Assembly (NCBI GenBank): GCA_026315105.1
Contig: CM048746.1
Location: 352,192,548-352,256,547, forward strand
Direction of reading: 5' to 3'
Length of the DNA: 64,000 nucleotides
Source: Locusta migratoria
Lineage: Eukaryota; Arthropoda; Insecta; Orthoptera; Acrididae
Below are positions 11,557-21,420 of this stretch, piece after piece; within the stretch, counting starts at the first letter, position 1; each line of letters begins with the position of its first letter. A program made the translations under genes and the position numbers. Under the pieces are notes generated by a model. That model was given only the letters and a program-made list of their open reading frames with translations. It ran no database searches and was not told where the DNA came from.

Positions 11557-12458
11557 AGTGTGATAGGACCGCTATTATTTCCTATCTATATAAATGATCT
11601 GATGGACAGAGTAAGTTGTAATTTGCGGCTGTTTGCTGATGATGCTGTGGTGTACGGGAGGGTGTCGTCTGTAACTGACTGTAATAGCATACAGGTTGAC
11701 TTAGACAAAATTTCTAGTTGGTGCGGAGAATGGCAGCTAGCTCTCAATGTAGAAAAATGTAAGGTGATGCGCATGAGTAGAAAAAAACAATCCTATAATG
11801 TTCGAATACAGCATTATTAGTGAGCTTCTTGATGCTGTCGCGTCGTTCAAATATCTAGGCGTAACATTGCAGAGCGATATGAAATGGAACGAGCATGTAA
11901 GGACAGTTGTGAGTAAGGCAGACAGCCGACTTCGGTTTTTTGGGAGAATTTTGGGAAGATGTACTTCACCTGTAAAGGAGACCGCGTATAAAACGCTTGT
12001 ACGACCACGCCTGGAGTATTGCTCAAGTGTTTGGGACCCGCAGCAGATCAGTTTAAACGAAGACATAGAGGCGGTTCAGAGGCGAGCAGCTAGATTTGTT
12101 ACCGGTAGATTCGACCAATGCGCGAGTGTCACGGAAATGCTCCGGCAACTCAATTGGGGATCGCTGGAAGAAAGACGACGTTCTTTTCGTGAATTTCTGT
12201 TAAGTAAATTTAGAGGGCCGGAATTTGAAGCTGAGTGTAGTACGATCTTGCTGCCGCCTACATACATTTCGCGTAAAGATCACAAAGACTAGATAAGAGA
12301 AATTAGGGCTCGTACGGAGGCATATAGGCATTCTTTCTTTCCTCGTTCAATTTGGGAGTGGAATAGGAAAGGAAATGCCTAGTAGTGGTACAGTGTACCC
12401 TCCGCCACGCACCTTACGGTGAATTGCGGAGTATGTATGTAGATGTAGATGTAGATTT
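11557..12458 (+). pseudogene. CR1-like LINE, 3' half of ORF2 plus 3' end
   Basis: The reverse transcriptase reads SVIGPLLFPIYINDLMDRV, then LRLFADDAVVYGRVSS, which holds the catalytic ADD, then WQLALNVEKCKVMRMSRKK. One lost base near 11790-11815 shifts the frame. It resumes with FKYLGVTLQSDMKWNEHV and the C-terminal region, stopping early at the TAG at 12290-12292. The 3' end is CTCCGCCACGCACCTTACGG followed by GTATGTATGTAGATGTAGAT, the short (TGTAGA)n tail. I assign it to the CR1/L2 group from these motifs. The same family recurs at 13.65, 23.6, 27.99, 29.5, 34.8, 37.7 and 56.4 kb. Confidence 0.85.
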
Positions 12459-13436
12459 GGATTGGTTGGTTTTCCTACATCATCCCTGTAGGTCTTTGTT
12501 TACAGTTTGTCATCTGCAAAGATATGGCTCTTATATACAAAATTGTTTCTTGTTGAAATATTTGATCTACTTTCTTGTTTATTTTATGGTTAGGTCTACT
12601 ACTTAATTTTATGTGAATAGCATCTGTGTGTGTTTGTGTGTGTGTTTTTATTTGTTTGCTAATGAAATATGTTTATAAGGCAAACACGGACCAAAAAGGG
12701 CTTCAACATCAATATGATCATCCTAACTAGGTTTTTCAGCATAAAATTAGAGGTTAACTGATTTGCTTATCCACTCGTGAAACTAGTCAATAAAGATGTA
12801 AAACGGTTTTAAAATAGTACAGTGTGCGACATATCAAGAAAGAGTGATGATTATTGAAAACGTTGTTTGACGAATTTGGAAGGAAATCTTGTTCATACAG
12901 GCAGTAGTGTTAAATGGCTGCCAATCTTATTCTTTGCCTATTTGACAAATACATTTCATTTAGACATAAAGAGCGACAGTTGCACGTGTGGTCGTATTGT
13001 CAGCAAGTAATTGCTTCGGGACACACAATGTATCAGTCCAATTACGAACCCCACACCGCGGTCACTTCCGACAGGTGGCGCCATACATTATTTGACATTA
13101 ATTGCAGCCGTCGTGACACCGTAACGCATCTGACTGCTCCACAATTTAAATACGCCCGCCGCGAATTAATTTCCATACGTGCTGAAACACATGACAGCTT
13201 TCCGAACGGAGATTGGTGATAGACGTGAAGTAGTAAACTGTTCAAATTTCCTTTTAGCAACGCCTCTGTGGGATGTGGTTCTAAATTAGAGTCGACATGC
13301 GTGAAGACTGATGGGCTACATTAACTTTGGGTAGATTTTACGAAATGAATATTTCATATTTTATGTTCACTATTATTTGCTGTATTAGGACAGGGTTTAA
13401 GAGAAGGTGAATAATAAAAAAATGCTTCATTTCTAC
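12459..13436. other. Gene-free stretch
   Basis: It contains a short TG-rich run near 12626-12648. The 101-codon frame at 12914-13219 shows no recognised motif. I see no repeat that matches elsewhere in the window. Confidence 0.45.
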
Positions 13437-13622
13437 AATTGTCATTTATTTACTATGTGACCGGTTTCCATCTAAAATAAGATTATATTCAGAACAAAGC
13501 TAGCAAATCGATCCAGGGCACCTGCTCCACGCCTCTAAGAATTGTCAAAAGGCCTGAAAACGATCTGTATATTGGTCGAAACCGGTCGCCAGTAAATAAA
13601 CGATTTGTGAACGAGAGTGCAA
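13437..13622. mobile_element. Short inverted element with Penelope-like terminus and hammerhead-like motif
   Basis: The left arm ATTTATTTACTATGTGACCG GTTTCC (about 13446-13471) is an approximate reverse complement of the right arm GAAACCGGTCGCCAGTAAAT (about 13578-13597). The plus strand reads CCTGAAAACGATCTGTATAT, then GGTCGAAACCGGTC. This is the layout CTGA-NNN, short stem (GATC/GGTC), GAAA, which is seen in hammerhead motifs of Penelope-like terminal repeats. The first core box is CTGAAAA rather than CTGATGA, so if real it is degraded. No coding sequence remains. Confidence 0.45.
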
Positions 13623-13649
13623 TCTAAGAAATGTGAATGAAAATAAATG

Positions 13650-14496
13650 TACTGATGTAGAAAAATGTACGGTAAAGCGCATGAGTAGGAAAAATAATCC
13701 CATAATATTCGAATACAGCATTAGTAGTGAGCTTCTTGATGCAGTCGCGTCGTTCAAATATCTAGGCGTAACATTGCAGAGCGACATGAAATGGAACGAA
13801 CATGTAAGGACAGTTGTGAGTAAGCCTGACTGTCGACTACGGTTTATTGGAGGAATTTAGGGAAGATGTACTTCATCTGTAAAAGAGATCGCGTATAAAT
13901 CGCTCGTACTACCACTACGTGAGAATTGCTCAAGTGTTTGGGAACGGCAGAAGATTAGTTTAAGCCGACCGCGGTGGCCATGGGGATTGAGGCGCTCCAG
14001 TCACGGTCCGCACGGCCACTACGGTCGGGGGTTAAAATTCCCCCTCGGGCATGGATATTTTTGCCGTCCTTAGTTGTAAGTAGTTCATAAGTAGTTTGTA
14101 AGTTTAGGGACTGATGACCCCGTAGTTAAGTCCCATAGACTCTACAAACATTTTGAACATTTGATTAGTTTAAAGGAAAACATGGAAGCAGTTCAGACGC
14201 GAACAGCTAGGTTCGCTGGAGGAAAGACTCTTTCCGAGAAATTCTGTTGAGGAAATTTATAGGGCACGAATTTGGAGCGGAGTGTAGAACGATCTTCTTC
14301 CCGCTTCCTGCTTACTTACATATCGCGTAAAAATCACAAAGACAAGATAAGAGAAATCAGGGCTCTTACGGAGGCATATATACATTCTTTTTTCTCTCGT
14401 TCTATTTGGTAATGGACTAAGAAAGGAAAAGCCTAGTAGTGGTACAGTGTGCCCTCCGCCAAGCACTTAACGGTATTGCGAAGTATATATGTAGAT
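13650..14496 (+). pseudogene. CR1-like LINE 3' fragment, interrupted by a SINE
   Basis: This is the same family as the copy at 11.6-12.5 kb: CGAATACAGCATTAGTAGTG, the codons for FKYLGVTLQSDMKWNEHVRT, and the 3' end GTGGTACAGTGTGCCCTCCG with a short GTAGATG tail near 14490. The frame has stops (for example near 13858) and an internal loss after 14200. A full-length SINE-1 sits inside it at 13964-14162, with an 11-bp target duplication cut from the LINE. Confidence 0.85.
13964..14162 (+). mobile_element. SINE-1, full length, with target-site duplication
   Basis: 199 bp from GCCGACCGCGGTGGCCATGG to TTTGAACATTT. The flanking direct repeats GATTAGTTTAA (13953-13963 and 14163-14173) are exact and belong to the host CR1-like LINE. 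The B-box area is mutated (GGGGGTTAAAATTCCCCC). The SINE is younger than the LINE it entered. Confidence 0.95.
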
Positions 14497-15099
14497 GTTT
14501 AAAAATGTTAGTCGAGCACTCTCTAATGTTAGTTCCCGGGACGATCTTCAGAATAAGAATTATAAAAAATGTGATTGAAAATTAATGTACTGGTGTTCAA
14601 ATCTAGAATCAGTAACGAAAAGTGCGTCTAACTTCCATAGGGAGTAAATAGACCATCAGAAAAGAGCTTTGTGACCTTAAGGAATTGTGGTATTACTACT
14701 TCGTCATGTCTGGGAATACACAATTGCAATAATATCGTTACTTAATTTTTTTTTTTTTTTTTTTGAAAGACATTTAGAAGATTAAAGGTATTTTTGATGA
14801 GAGATGAGCTCAAAAAGTTCACGTAATTTTCAAATCATTATGAAATGATGACGTTGTCGACAAGACATTAAACCATGATATTCCTTTTTAAATTTTGAAA
14901 GTTTTCGCTTCAGAACTGTTCCAGATATTCGACAAGCAGCAGACCGCTCCATTCGTACCATCAACAGAACAGGCTCTGCTCATTCTATCCACAGCACTGA
15001 CAACGGGTTCTACTTTGAAGGACAGTAACAGAGGGAAAACCTGTAACACTTTTGATCGGTTGTGAATGAATAGTTTCCACTATTTAAGCTTCAACCGTC
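14497..15099. other. Gene-free AT-rich stretch
   Basis: It holds a T run at about 14747-14764. Nothing else is recognised. Confidence 0.45.

Positions 15100-15168
<69 letters not shown>
15100..15168. repeat. (TA)n microsatellite
   Basis: About 68 bp of TA dinucleotides. It creates a spurious IYIYIY open frame, which is not called. Confidence 0.98.
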
Positions 15169-15170
<2 letters not shown>

Positions 15171-15821
15171 CATCAACTGTATTGGTGGAAAGTAATTTTG
15201 AATATTACAAACGCATTCTTGTTCAGCAGTGACAAAAATATGGAAAAACGTTTTCTTAAAGAGTCTGAGACATGTCTCACTTTCTGTTTGTATGTGCCAC
15301 ATGTATTACTAGTATAGGTTCAACCGAAGTAGGCAAGTAGAAGATAGTGACGCAAGAAAAAATGCCCTAATAAAGATAGATCCAGACATTTGATATGACG
15401 TATGCATGTGCAAATGCTGTAGCTTTGTTGATGTCTAGCATGTAAGACAACGATTAGATTGAAGCTTTATTGCAGGACATTACATCGTAGTCAGTCAGTT
15501 TAGTACTTTAACTTCGTTGGTGAAGACAGACAGTGAAGAAAACCAATCACACTTCAAGTTCCAAGCCGTATTTACGACAGTAAACAGAGACTCTACGATC
15601 GAAGAACCGGTATCCAAACAGAACAGGAAATGCAGTGTAGTCGTGTAGCCATAACATTAAAGGTCCATAACTTGCCAACTAATGACGGAGTTGTCTCATC
15701 TTTGGTAATGTAATTGTTTCTAGTTCCAGCAATCGCCACACAAGCGTTGAATTGCGTTGTTTTGTTTTGTCTGATGACAAAAGAATGGCACAAATGTTAA
15801 TAAATCTATCGGACCCAACTG
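15169..15821. other. Gene-free stretch
   Basis: No recognised coding or repeat feature. The 66-codon minus frame at 15593-15793 has no motif. Confidence 0.4.
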
Positions 15822-15976
15822 CTGGTCATCAGTCCGTGGCTTGCAAACTACTTAAACTAAGGTAAACTAACCTAAGGACAACACACACACTCACACACAC
15901 ACACCCACGCCCCATGGAGGACTCGAACCTCCGCAGCGAGTCGCCTTAGACCACACGGCTACTCCACCGCGGCTGT
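15822..15976 (-). mobile_element. SINE-2 subfamily copy
   Basis: On the minus strand it reads AGCCGCGGTGGAGTAGCCGT, GTGGTCTAAGGCGACTCGC, a B box GGAGGTTCGAGTCCTCCAT, then a CA/TG-rich stretch and TAGTTTAAGTAGTTTGCAAG. The A-box half differs from SINE-1 (GGAGTAGCCG..GGTCTAAGGCG instead of GGCCGAGGGGACTGAGGCG), so I treat it as a separate subfamily sharing the same body. Confidence 0.85.
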
Positions 15977-16039
15977 CAGATGACAGTCGCCGGATAGTCA
16001 GTGTTTTGCTCTTAGTTGAACCTAGTTACTCGAGTAAAC

Positions 16040-16450
16040 GTGGCTGGCGGTGAGGCGTACCTTCAGAAGCTTCAGACATCCATTTTACCTGCCATCCGAG
16101 ACTTGTATGGAGACGTAAGATTTTACTTTCAACAAGATGGTGCCCCAGCCCACTACTAAAATCATGTTAGCGCTTATCTCTACCAGGATGATGGATAGGC
16201 CTTAGAGGTGCTGTGGAGTATCCACCACGTTCCCGAGACTTATCTCATCTGGACTTTTACCTGTGGAGAACACTAAACGACGTCGTTTATCGACAATAGC
16301 CGCGCGCACTCGATGAACTTCGAGAATCCATCGTACATTCATGTGCAGATATCAATCTGAACACGTTGCAATCAGTAGTTCGTCCTGCAGTTCGGATGCA
16401 TCAATTGTGTGTGGATGTTAAGGATGACCATTTCGAACACCTACAGTGAT
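16040..16450 (+). pseudogene. IS630/Tc1-mariner-type transposase fragment
   Basis: The C-terminal half of a DDE transposase. In one frame or another I read YFQQDGAPAHY (second catalytic Asp), then, past a stop, WIGLRGAVEYPPRSRDLSHL-type sequence followed by DFYLW (third acidic residue as Asp), and CADINLNTLQSVVRPAVRMH near the end. The first catalytic Asp and the DNA-binding domain are not found, and at least two stops interrupt it. The pattern is that of the arthropod family with a helix-turn-helix N-terminus and DDD catalytic residues, also seen at 46.1-47.0 kb. No terminal inverted repeats were identified. Confidence 0.75.
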
Positions 16451-17151
16451 ATCTTTAAGTTGGACTTTAAGCTACACTGTCACCAAAAATGAGACAACTC
16501 CGTCAATTAGTTTGCAAGTTACGGACCTTTAAACAGTGGATACATGTTTTTGGGCCCCTCTGTGGTGTGATTCCAGGACATGGAGCGCGTTGCGGTCGCA
16601 TGTAGCTCATTGCGGTACACGCCTAGTGCACACAAGTCGCGCCCTCTCCGAGCGTTCAGCCTCACGTTGACCGCACACGTTGAGACACATGCTCCGTGTA
16701 CCTACGGCTACCGTATGGTAGAAGGCAGAAGATACATTGCAATATATTTTATACTGTTTCACTGTTCGCCACGAAAGTAGATAGATACATCTGAATTTTC
16801 GGTGAAGAGCTGACACAGGAAGTGCACCTGGGCAGCCCCACAATTAACCGTGTGGATTCCATTCTCAACAGTGCCGATACTGCGCAATCGGGAAAAGGCG
16901 TAAGAAGAAAAGGAAAAGAATAAGGGGAGGGGTTGAACTGAAGAGGCGGACTTGAACAGAGATACGACGCCGACATGAACAGAGGACGGGCAGAAGAGAT
17001 GGGTCAAGAGAGTGGTAGGTGAGATCAACAGAGCGAAGGAGACTATCAAAAACGAGCAATAAATAAAGACACGGCAACGCCTGGTTTACAGGCAGTCATT
17101 CATGTATTCACGAACTGTTTGTATAGAAATCGTAAACATTGTTTACTAACT
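16451..17151. other. Gene-free stretch with a purine-rich tract
   Basis: From about 16875 to 17045 the plus strand is rich in A and G. GGCAACGCCTGGTTT at about 17076-17090 is an approximate reverse complement of AAAACCTGGCGTTGCC at 17153-17168, so a hairpin with a loop of about 60 bases is possible. No gene is recognised. Confidence 0.45.
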
Positions 17152-18204
17152 GAAAACCTGGCGTTGCCCAGATGTTTATTTATTTACTAGCGTATATGCC
17201 CGTGTTTCGCAACGGTTAGTAAAGAAGGACCTGTCTGTATCATGGCTTTTTAGTGTTCTGGACCTCATTCAGTTTTAAACATAAATGAAACGTGAGGAAA
17301 GAAGGAAAGGAAAGTCGTTAAGCTTGTAATACACTTACTGAAAATACTTAAGAAAATGTTATACTTTTTTTCCGTGATCTGATTTTTGCTGAATTCATTC
17401 CTATTATCAATTTATCTGTAATACCCCTCGAATATCCGTTTAGTACGCTTAGATATTTGCCGTACTATACCGGGATTATAAGCATAGTGTGCACATAAAA
17501 CTTCAAAGTGTCATATCTTTTCTCCCCCTGATTCGATTTTGATGAAAAGAGCCTACGTTATGCTCCAAACTATTCCAAAATTACGTGTGAAGCACCACGA
17601 ATGTTCGTGTAGTACTTCTGAAGATTACTCTCTACAAATAGATACATGCCATTGCTTTCAGAGAAATGTTTAAATTGTGATATCATTACTTTCTCTGATC
17701 CGATTTTGTGAAATGAAGTGTTTATGTAACCGCACGTTACCCTCTAGTTACCTATGAAAAACCCTTGAAAATTCGCCTATTAATTTTGGAGTTTAACGTG
17801 ATGAAATAGAAAAACAAACATGAAGGATGTAGATAAAAATGTTAAATTGTGATTTTTTTTCCGTGATCCGATTTTTATGAAACGAAGTCTATATGCTGCC
17901 TCAAGGTACGCTGAAGTTACCTGTGAAAAACCCCATGCGAAATTATGAAGTAGTTTTGGAAATAAGTGGTTTCTAATATATGAACAGGCAGACACTACGG
18001 TTAGAGAAAACACTGAAAACTACGATGTCTCTTTTTTTTCTTGATTCTATTTATATGAAATCATGCCTGGATACTGAACCAATCTTCGCTCATGTTCCCT
18101 GTGAAAACCACATGAAAATTCGTCCAGTAGTTTTGAAGATTGAAGCGAACAGCGACAGGCCTAAATTTACAGATTTATTATTAGTATAGATAGACAGAAG
18201 ACTT
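17152..18204. repeat. Degenerate tandem units (~150-175 bp) after a GCGTTGCCC motif
   Basis: It starts with ACCTGGCGTTGCCC. About five units then follow, each with a form of GTGATCCGATTTTTATGAA (starting near 17372, 17525, 17697, 17864 and 18038). Most continue with GAAGTTACCTGTGAAAAACC and GTAGTTTTGGA-like phrases. The spacing is about 150-175 bp. The array ends ACAGATTTATTATTAGTATA near 18187. Units are strongly diverged. Structures of this kind are widespread arthropod repeats; I cannot name the class. Confidence 0.6.
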
Positions 18205-18358
18205 GCACAGTGCCTCGCGAAATGGCTGCGTAGTCTCAGGCGTCATGCTACGGATTGGACACTTCTTCCTGCCAGAGATTCGACTCCTCCTTTGGCCATG
18301 GGTGTGTGTTTTGTCCTTAGTGTGAGTTTAAGTCATTTGTAAGTCTAGGGACTGTTGT
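18205..18358 (+). mobile_element. SINE-2-like copy, degenerate
   Basis: It reads GAAATGGCTGCGTAGTCTCA, GAGATTCGACTCCTCCTTTG (B box region), CCATGGGTGTGTGTTTTGTC, then TTAGTGTGAGTTTAAGTCAT and GTCTAGGGACTG. The boundaries are approximate, and no target duplication is visible. Confidence 0.6.
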
Positions 18359-18369
18359 ATATACCAGTA

Positions 18370-19432
18370 CTAGCTGTAAACCCGGCGTTGCCCGGGTATT
18401 TATTTATTTATTCCTGCCATTTTCATGTATATATTCATTTTTATAAGGACTGTATGTCTGTAAAAACTCTTTGGAATACAGTTAGTAGTAAAGAAACAAT
18501 AGATTAAAACTTGGTGTGGGAAGGGGCAGTTTTCCATTAACGTTACTGTTTATGTGCTCATAACGCATGAACTACGTGTCGCACTGTGATACAATTTAGA
18601 AGGTATAGTCAACTATATGTGTATACTGACTGTAAAATTTACTGTGGCTACAATTTGTAGTGTAGAAATTATAAATTGTAACTTCATAACGAAATCCGTA
18701 GTGTTAGTCCATGAACAGCGGAAAGTTACTGTTTACGTACTCATATCTCATGAACTACGTGTCGGAATGTGGTGCAATTTAGAATGTACACTCAAATATA
18801 TGTTTGTATACTGCTTGTAAAATTTCCTACTGCTACGATTTGTAGTGTTCAAATTATAAATTGTAACGTCATACCGAATGCCGTAGTTTTACTCCATAAA
18901 CAGCGGAAAAGTAGTAAGCGAGATACTTTTCTCCTTTCATCACTTTGGTATGTTTGTCAGCGAGAAAAAGTTTAATAAAGGTATGAAATTATGTTTAAAG
19001 TTTGTTGCAAGTCGCTAAGTACTCTGATTCTCATATAGCATATTTCTAAAGTCTCGCAGCATTATATTCCATTTTTTGCGATTTCTATTGGTTATGACGT
19101 AATATCTTTTGAACCATGTGCCGTATGTGATTCTTAACCATGTAGCAATTGTTACCTAACGGTAAGGAATGTGAAAACCAAATTTGGTTGAAATCGGTCT
19201 AATGATTTAGGAGAAAATGAGCAGCATTGTCGCAAAATGCAGCAGTTTTTCGCGCATCTCATTGTTTATGACGTCATATCTCGTGAACTATATATCGTAT
19301 ATGATTCTTACACTTATGGCGACCGTTCTCATGGATTGAAGCTTTCTTGTATGAAATTTGAGAAAGATTGGATCAAAACTGTAGATTTGTATGCAACACG
19401 TACAAATATAAGGATACTCTGCTTTATATATT
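18370..19432. repeat. Second CCCGGCGTTGCCCGGG element with repeated internal units
   Basis: It starts AAACCCGGCGTTGCCCGGGT at about 18376. Two tandem units of 181 bp begin at about 18542 and 18723 (GTTACTGTTTATGTGCTCAT and GTTACTGTTTACGTACTCAT). Weaker relatives of their first 40 bases appear near 19090 and 19263 (GTTTATGACGTCATATCTCG). The phrase GGTTGAAATCGGTCTAATGA near 19185 recalls the end of the units in the preceding array. No coding sequence is present. Confidence 0.55.
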
Positions 19433-19439
19433 AGATGGG

Positions 19440-19860
19440 CCTATAGGTTTACAGTCATTTGAAAATTCGATAGGGACGGTCACCTTGAAAGACTGAGTGT
19501 TTGGTACAGCAGCGGCAGGTAGCAGAGCAGTGAGCATTGTGGTTGCGCCGACAATGCTCGCTCCTGGAGGCAGTCGGGTGGGCGGGAGCCTGCGGTGTCC
19601 CCACACGAGCGGACAACAAAGAGTATAATCGCCAGCGGCCGCGCTGCTTGCATGAAACAGCCGACGGCCGCGCTGGCCACTCTGCACGCAGCCGCGCCAG
19701 GAAATTGCGCGCCGCTCCACTGTGTGGCCGCGGATTAAACCCCACTGAGGCACCGGCACTGCCTAAACCCAGGGAGGGCCGGCACTCCAACCCGTGTACA
19801 GCAACCAGGAGCAAGCGCCGCAGAATGGCCGCAAACACTTGCGCCCTTCAGTAAACTCAC
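19440..19860. other. GC-rich patch
   Basis: This is a CpG-containing block, far GC-richer than its surroundings, with open frames on both strands (up to 127 codons on the minus strand) that carry no domain. Similar patches occur at 31.0-31.4, 34.9-35.6, 43.5-43.9 and 52.7-53.0 kb. It could be the leader or terminal repeat of an unrecognised retroelement, or a host regulatory island; the sequence alone does not decide. Confidence 0.4.
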
Positions 19861-19899
19861 ATGTAAAAGACTTGCTGAAAAAGCGCTTGGCCCGGATAC

Positions 19900-20140
19900 T
19901 TACTTATTCCTTTATTAAGTTGGCCATCTCTCCTTCCCTTTTTTCCCTCTCTGTCCACCTTTATTCCTTCTCTATTTTCCTCTCTCTCCAGGTACTCTCT
20001 CTGTTCATCTCCTCATCTCCCTCATTCTCTTCATTTCCTTCTACCCCCTCTCTGTCCCTATCCACCTTCGTCTTAACCTACCAATCACTTCCTTGTCTCT
20101 TTGTCGAACTCCTGCTACATCTCCTTAGTTCATTGCCTTC
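19900..20140. repeat. Polypyrimidine tract
   Basis: From about 19925 to 20140 the plus strand is almost wholly C and T (CTCTCCTTCCCTTTTTTCCC and similar). It inflates an open frame (19794-20243) that is rich in Ser, Leu and Phe and is not called. Confidence 0.8.
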
Positions 20141-20504
20141 TCCATCTAAAATTAGAAGTAGAATCATCATCATCATCTTCACTTCAAGGATTAGGCAATA
20201 TGCCTGTTTCGACTTCACGTACTTAGCTCCATCTCTTTCTTAGTCGTCCAGTATTTTTTCCCAGGCGTTTATAGTAGTTCACCACGACTGCAATTCTCCA
20301 TTCTTTCTTACGAGGTGTTATCTCCAATCTTCCCTGTATTCTTCAATCTTTTCATATAAGCTGTAGATTTCTAATTCTGCCTATCATCATTTTTTATATC
20401 GTTTCTCCTTGTACAACCTTTGCTTGTTCTTAAAAACCTCATTTCTGATTATTTTAAACATATATTGTCAAAAATTGTAGCAACCGTATTAAATTTACAA
20501 TAAA

Positions 20505-20816
20505 GGTAGAATAAAGCAGCCCAAGAAGTTGCAATTTGTTTAGATACTTGATCTAGAGTTCAGCACCAATAATTGGTGCCTTCAGTAGAAGATTAAATTT
20601 ATTACTCAAATAAGGCGTAAAAATATGAGCGATGTAATCAAGTACCTACAAAAGATAAATAACATTTGACCACATTCTAGCAAGAAGCTAGTAAGTCACA
20701 TTTTGTATATGTGAGTAATAGTTTTAATCTTCTGATGAAGGAACTGATAGTTGCTGCCGAAATCTAGATCAAGTATCTAAACAAAGTGCAACTTGTTGGG
20801 CTGCTTTATTCTACCT
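20505..20816 (+). mobile_element. 312-bp element with ~53-bp inverted termini (Penelope-terminus-like)
   Basis: The left end GGTAGAATAAAGCAGCCCAA, followed by GAAGTTGCAATTTGTTTAGA and TACTTGATCTAGA, is nearly the exact reverse complement of the right end (TCTAGATCAAGTATCTAAAC through GGGCTGCTTTATTCTACC). The interior has no open frame. The right arm includes CTGATGA and GAAA boxes placed as in hammerhead ribozymes of Penelope-like terminal repeats (separate entry). I infer that it is two inverted Penelope-type termini with the coding part gone; a MITE of another class is possible. Confidence 0.6.
20732..20775 (+). ncRNA. Candidate hammerhead ribozyme core
   Basis: CTGATGA (20732-20738) is followed by a short hairpin GGAACTGATAGTTGCTGCC (20740-20758; AACT can pair with AGTT) and then GAAA (20759-20762). 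That is the order of the two conserved hammerhead boxes around stem II. The cleavage-site strand and stems I and III were not proven; TCTAGATC after GAAA is self-complementary. Penelope-like elements are known to carry minimal type I hammerheads in their terminal repeats. Confidence 0.45.
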
Positions 20817-20869
20817 CATTTCTGTTGACTGTATCTTACTTTTCTTTCAATCCAGAATTCTCTTCCATA

Positions 20870-21420
20870 ATTTCAATTTTCTGTCTTTCCTAACTTTATT
20901 TCTAAAAATTTTGTTTATAGTTCTACAAATATGTATAAATTTCGATGACAATCTTAGATCGAACTGGGAATTTACCATACAGATCCATAACGTTTGTTTT
21001 AGTGGCTGATATTTTTACACTGTACTGTTTTCTTCACATCTCGTACAACTTATACACAGAGCGTTGTAGGTGTGCTTCTGTATTTTGCAAAACAATTACA
21101 TCGTCTGCATACAGCATAACATTTAGATGGCAGTTCCTTTTCAGCTGTATACCTTCATGGACTTCCTTCTTCTAGTTTTTATGAGGTCATCAATATAGAT
21201 CTTAAAAAGACTTGGTAACATGCTGCATCCCTGCCTGACACCTTGATTTATTGTTCGTTTATCTGTTTTGCAGCTGCCTGTGTTTACGATTATTTTTGTA
21301 CCCTCATGCAGGCGTTTGATTACTCGCTTTTCCATTATAGTCCAGAGTCTACTTATGATGACAGAGTCGGATGCTTTCTCAATAGTAATCGAATATATGT
21401 ATAATACTTCGTGCATTTTT
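20870..21420 (-). pseudogene. RTE-like LINE reverse transcriptase fragment
   Basis: On the minus strand: TIEKASDSVIISRLWTIMEK (a decayed version of the motif around the first catalytic Asp), NQGVRQGCSMLPSLFKIYID, then, after a frame break, LMLYADDVIVLQNTEAHLQR with the YADD box near 21110, and ISATKTNVMDLYGKFPVRSK downstream. The layout matches the RTE-type LINE fragments at 48.4-49.3 and 54.1-56.1 kb, though it may be another lineage. Both ends are missing and the frame is broken at least twice. Confidence 0.7.

Noticed and set aside
12914..13219. 101-codon frame as a possible host exon
   Set aside because: No recognisable domain, no convincing splice sites, and a similar-sized frame on the opposite strand.
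14101..14135. CTGATGA in the SINE-1 body read as a hammerhead box
   Set aside because: GGGACTGATGACC contains the heptamer by chance; no GAAA box follows at a suitable distance in any copy.
15066..15317. Open frame with repeated Ile-Tyr codons
   Set aside because: It is created by the (TA)n microsatellite; the same artefact occurs at 47544-47783.
19455..19838. 127-codon minus-strand frame in a GC-rich patch, with overlapping frames on the other strand
   Set aside because: Long frames on both strands are expected in GC-rich DNA; no domain, signal peptide or splice context is visible.
19794..20243. 149-codon Ser/Leu/Phe-rich frame
   Set aside because: It follows the polypyrimidine tract and reflects base composition, not a secreted or membrane protein.
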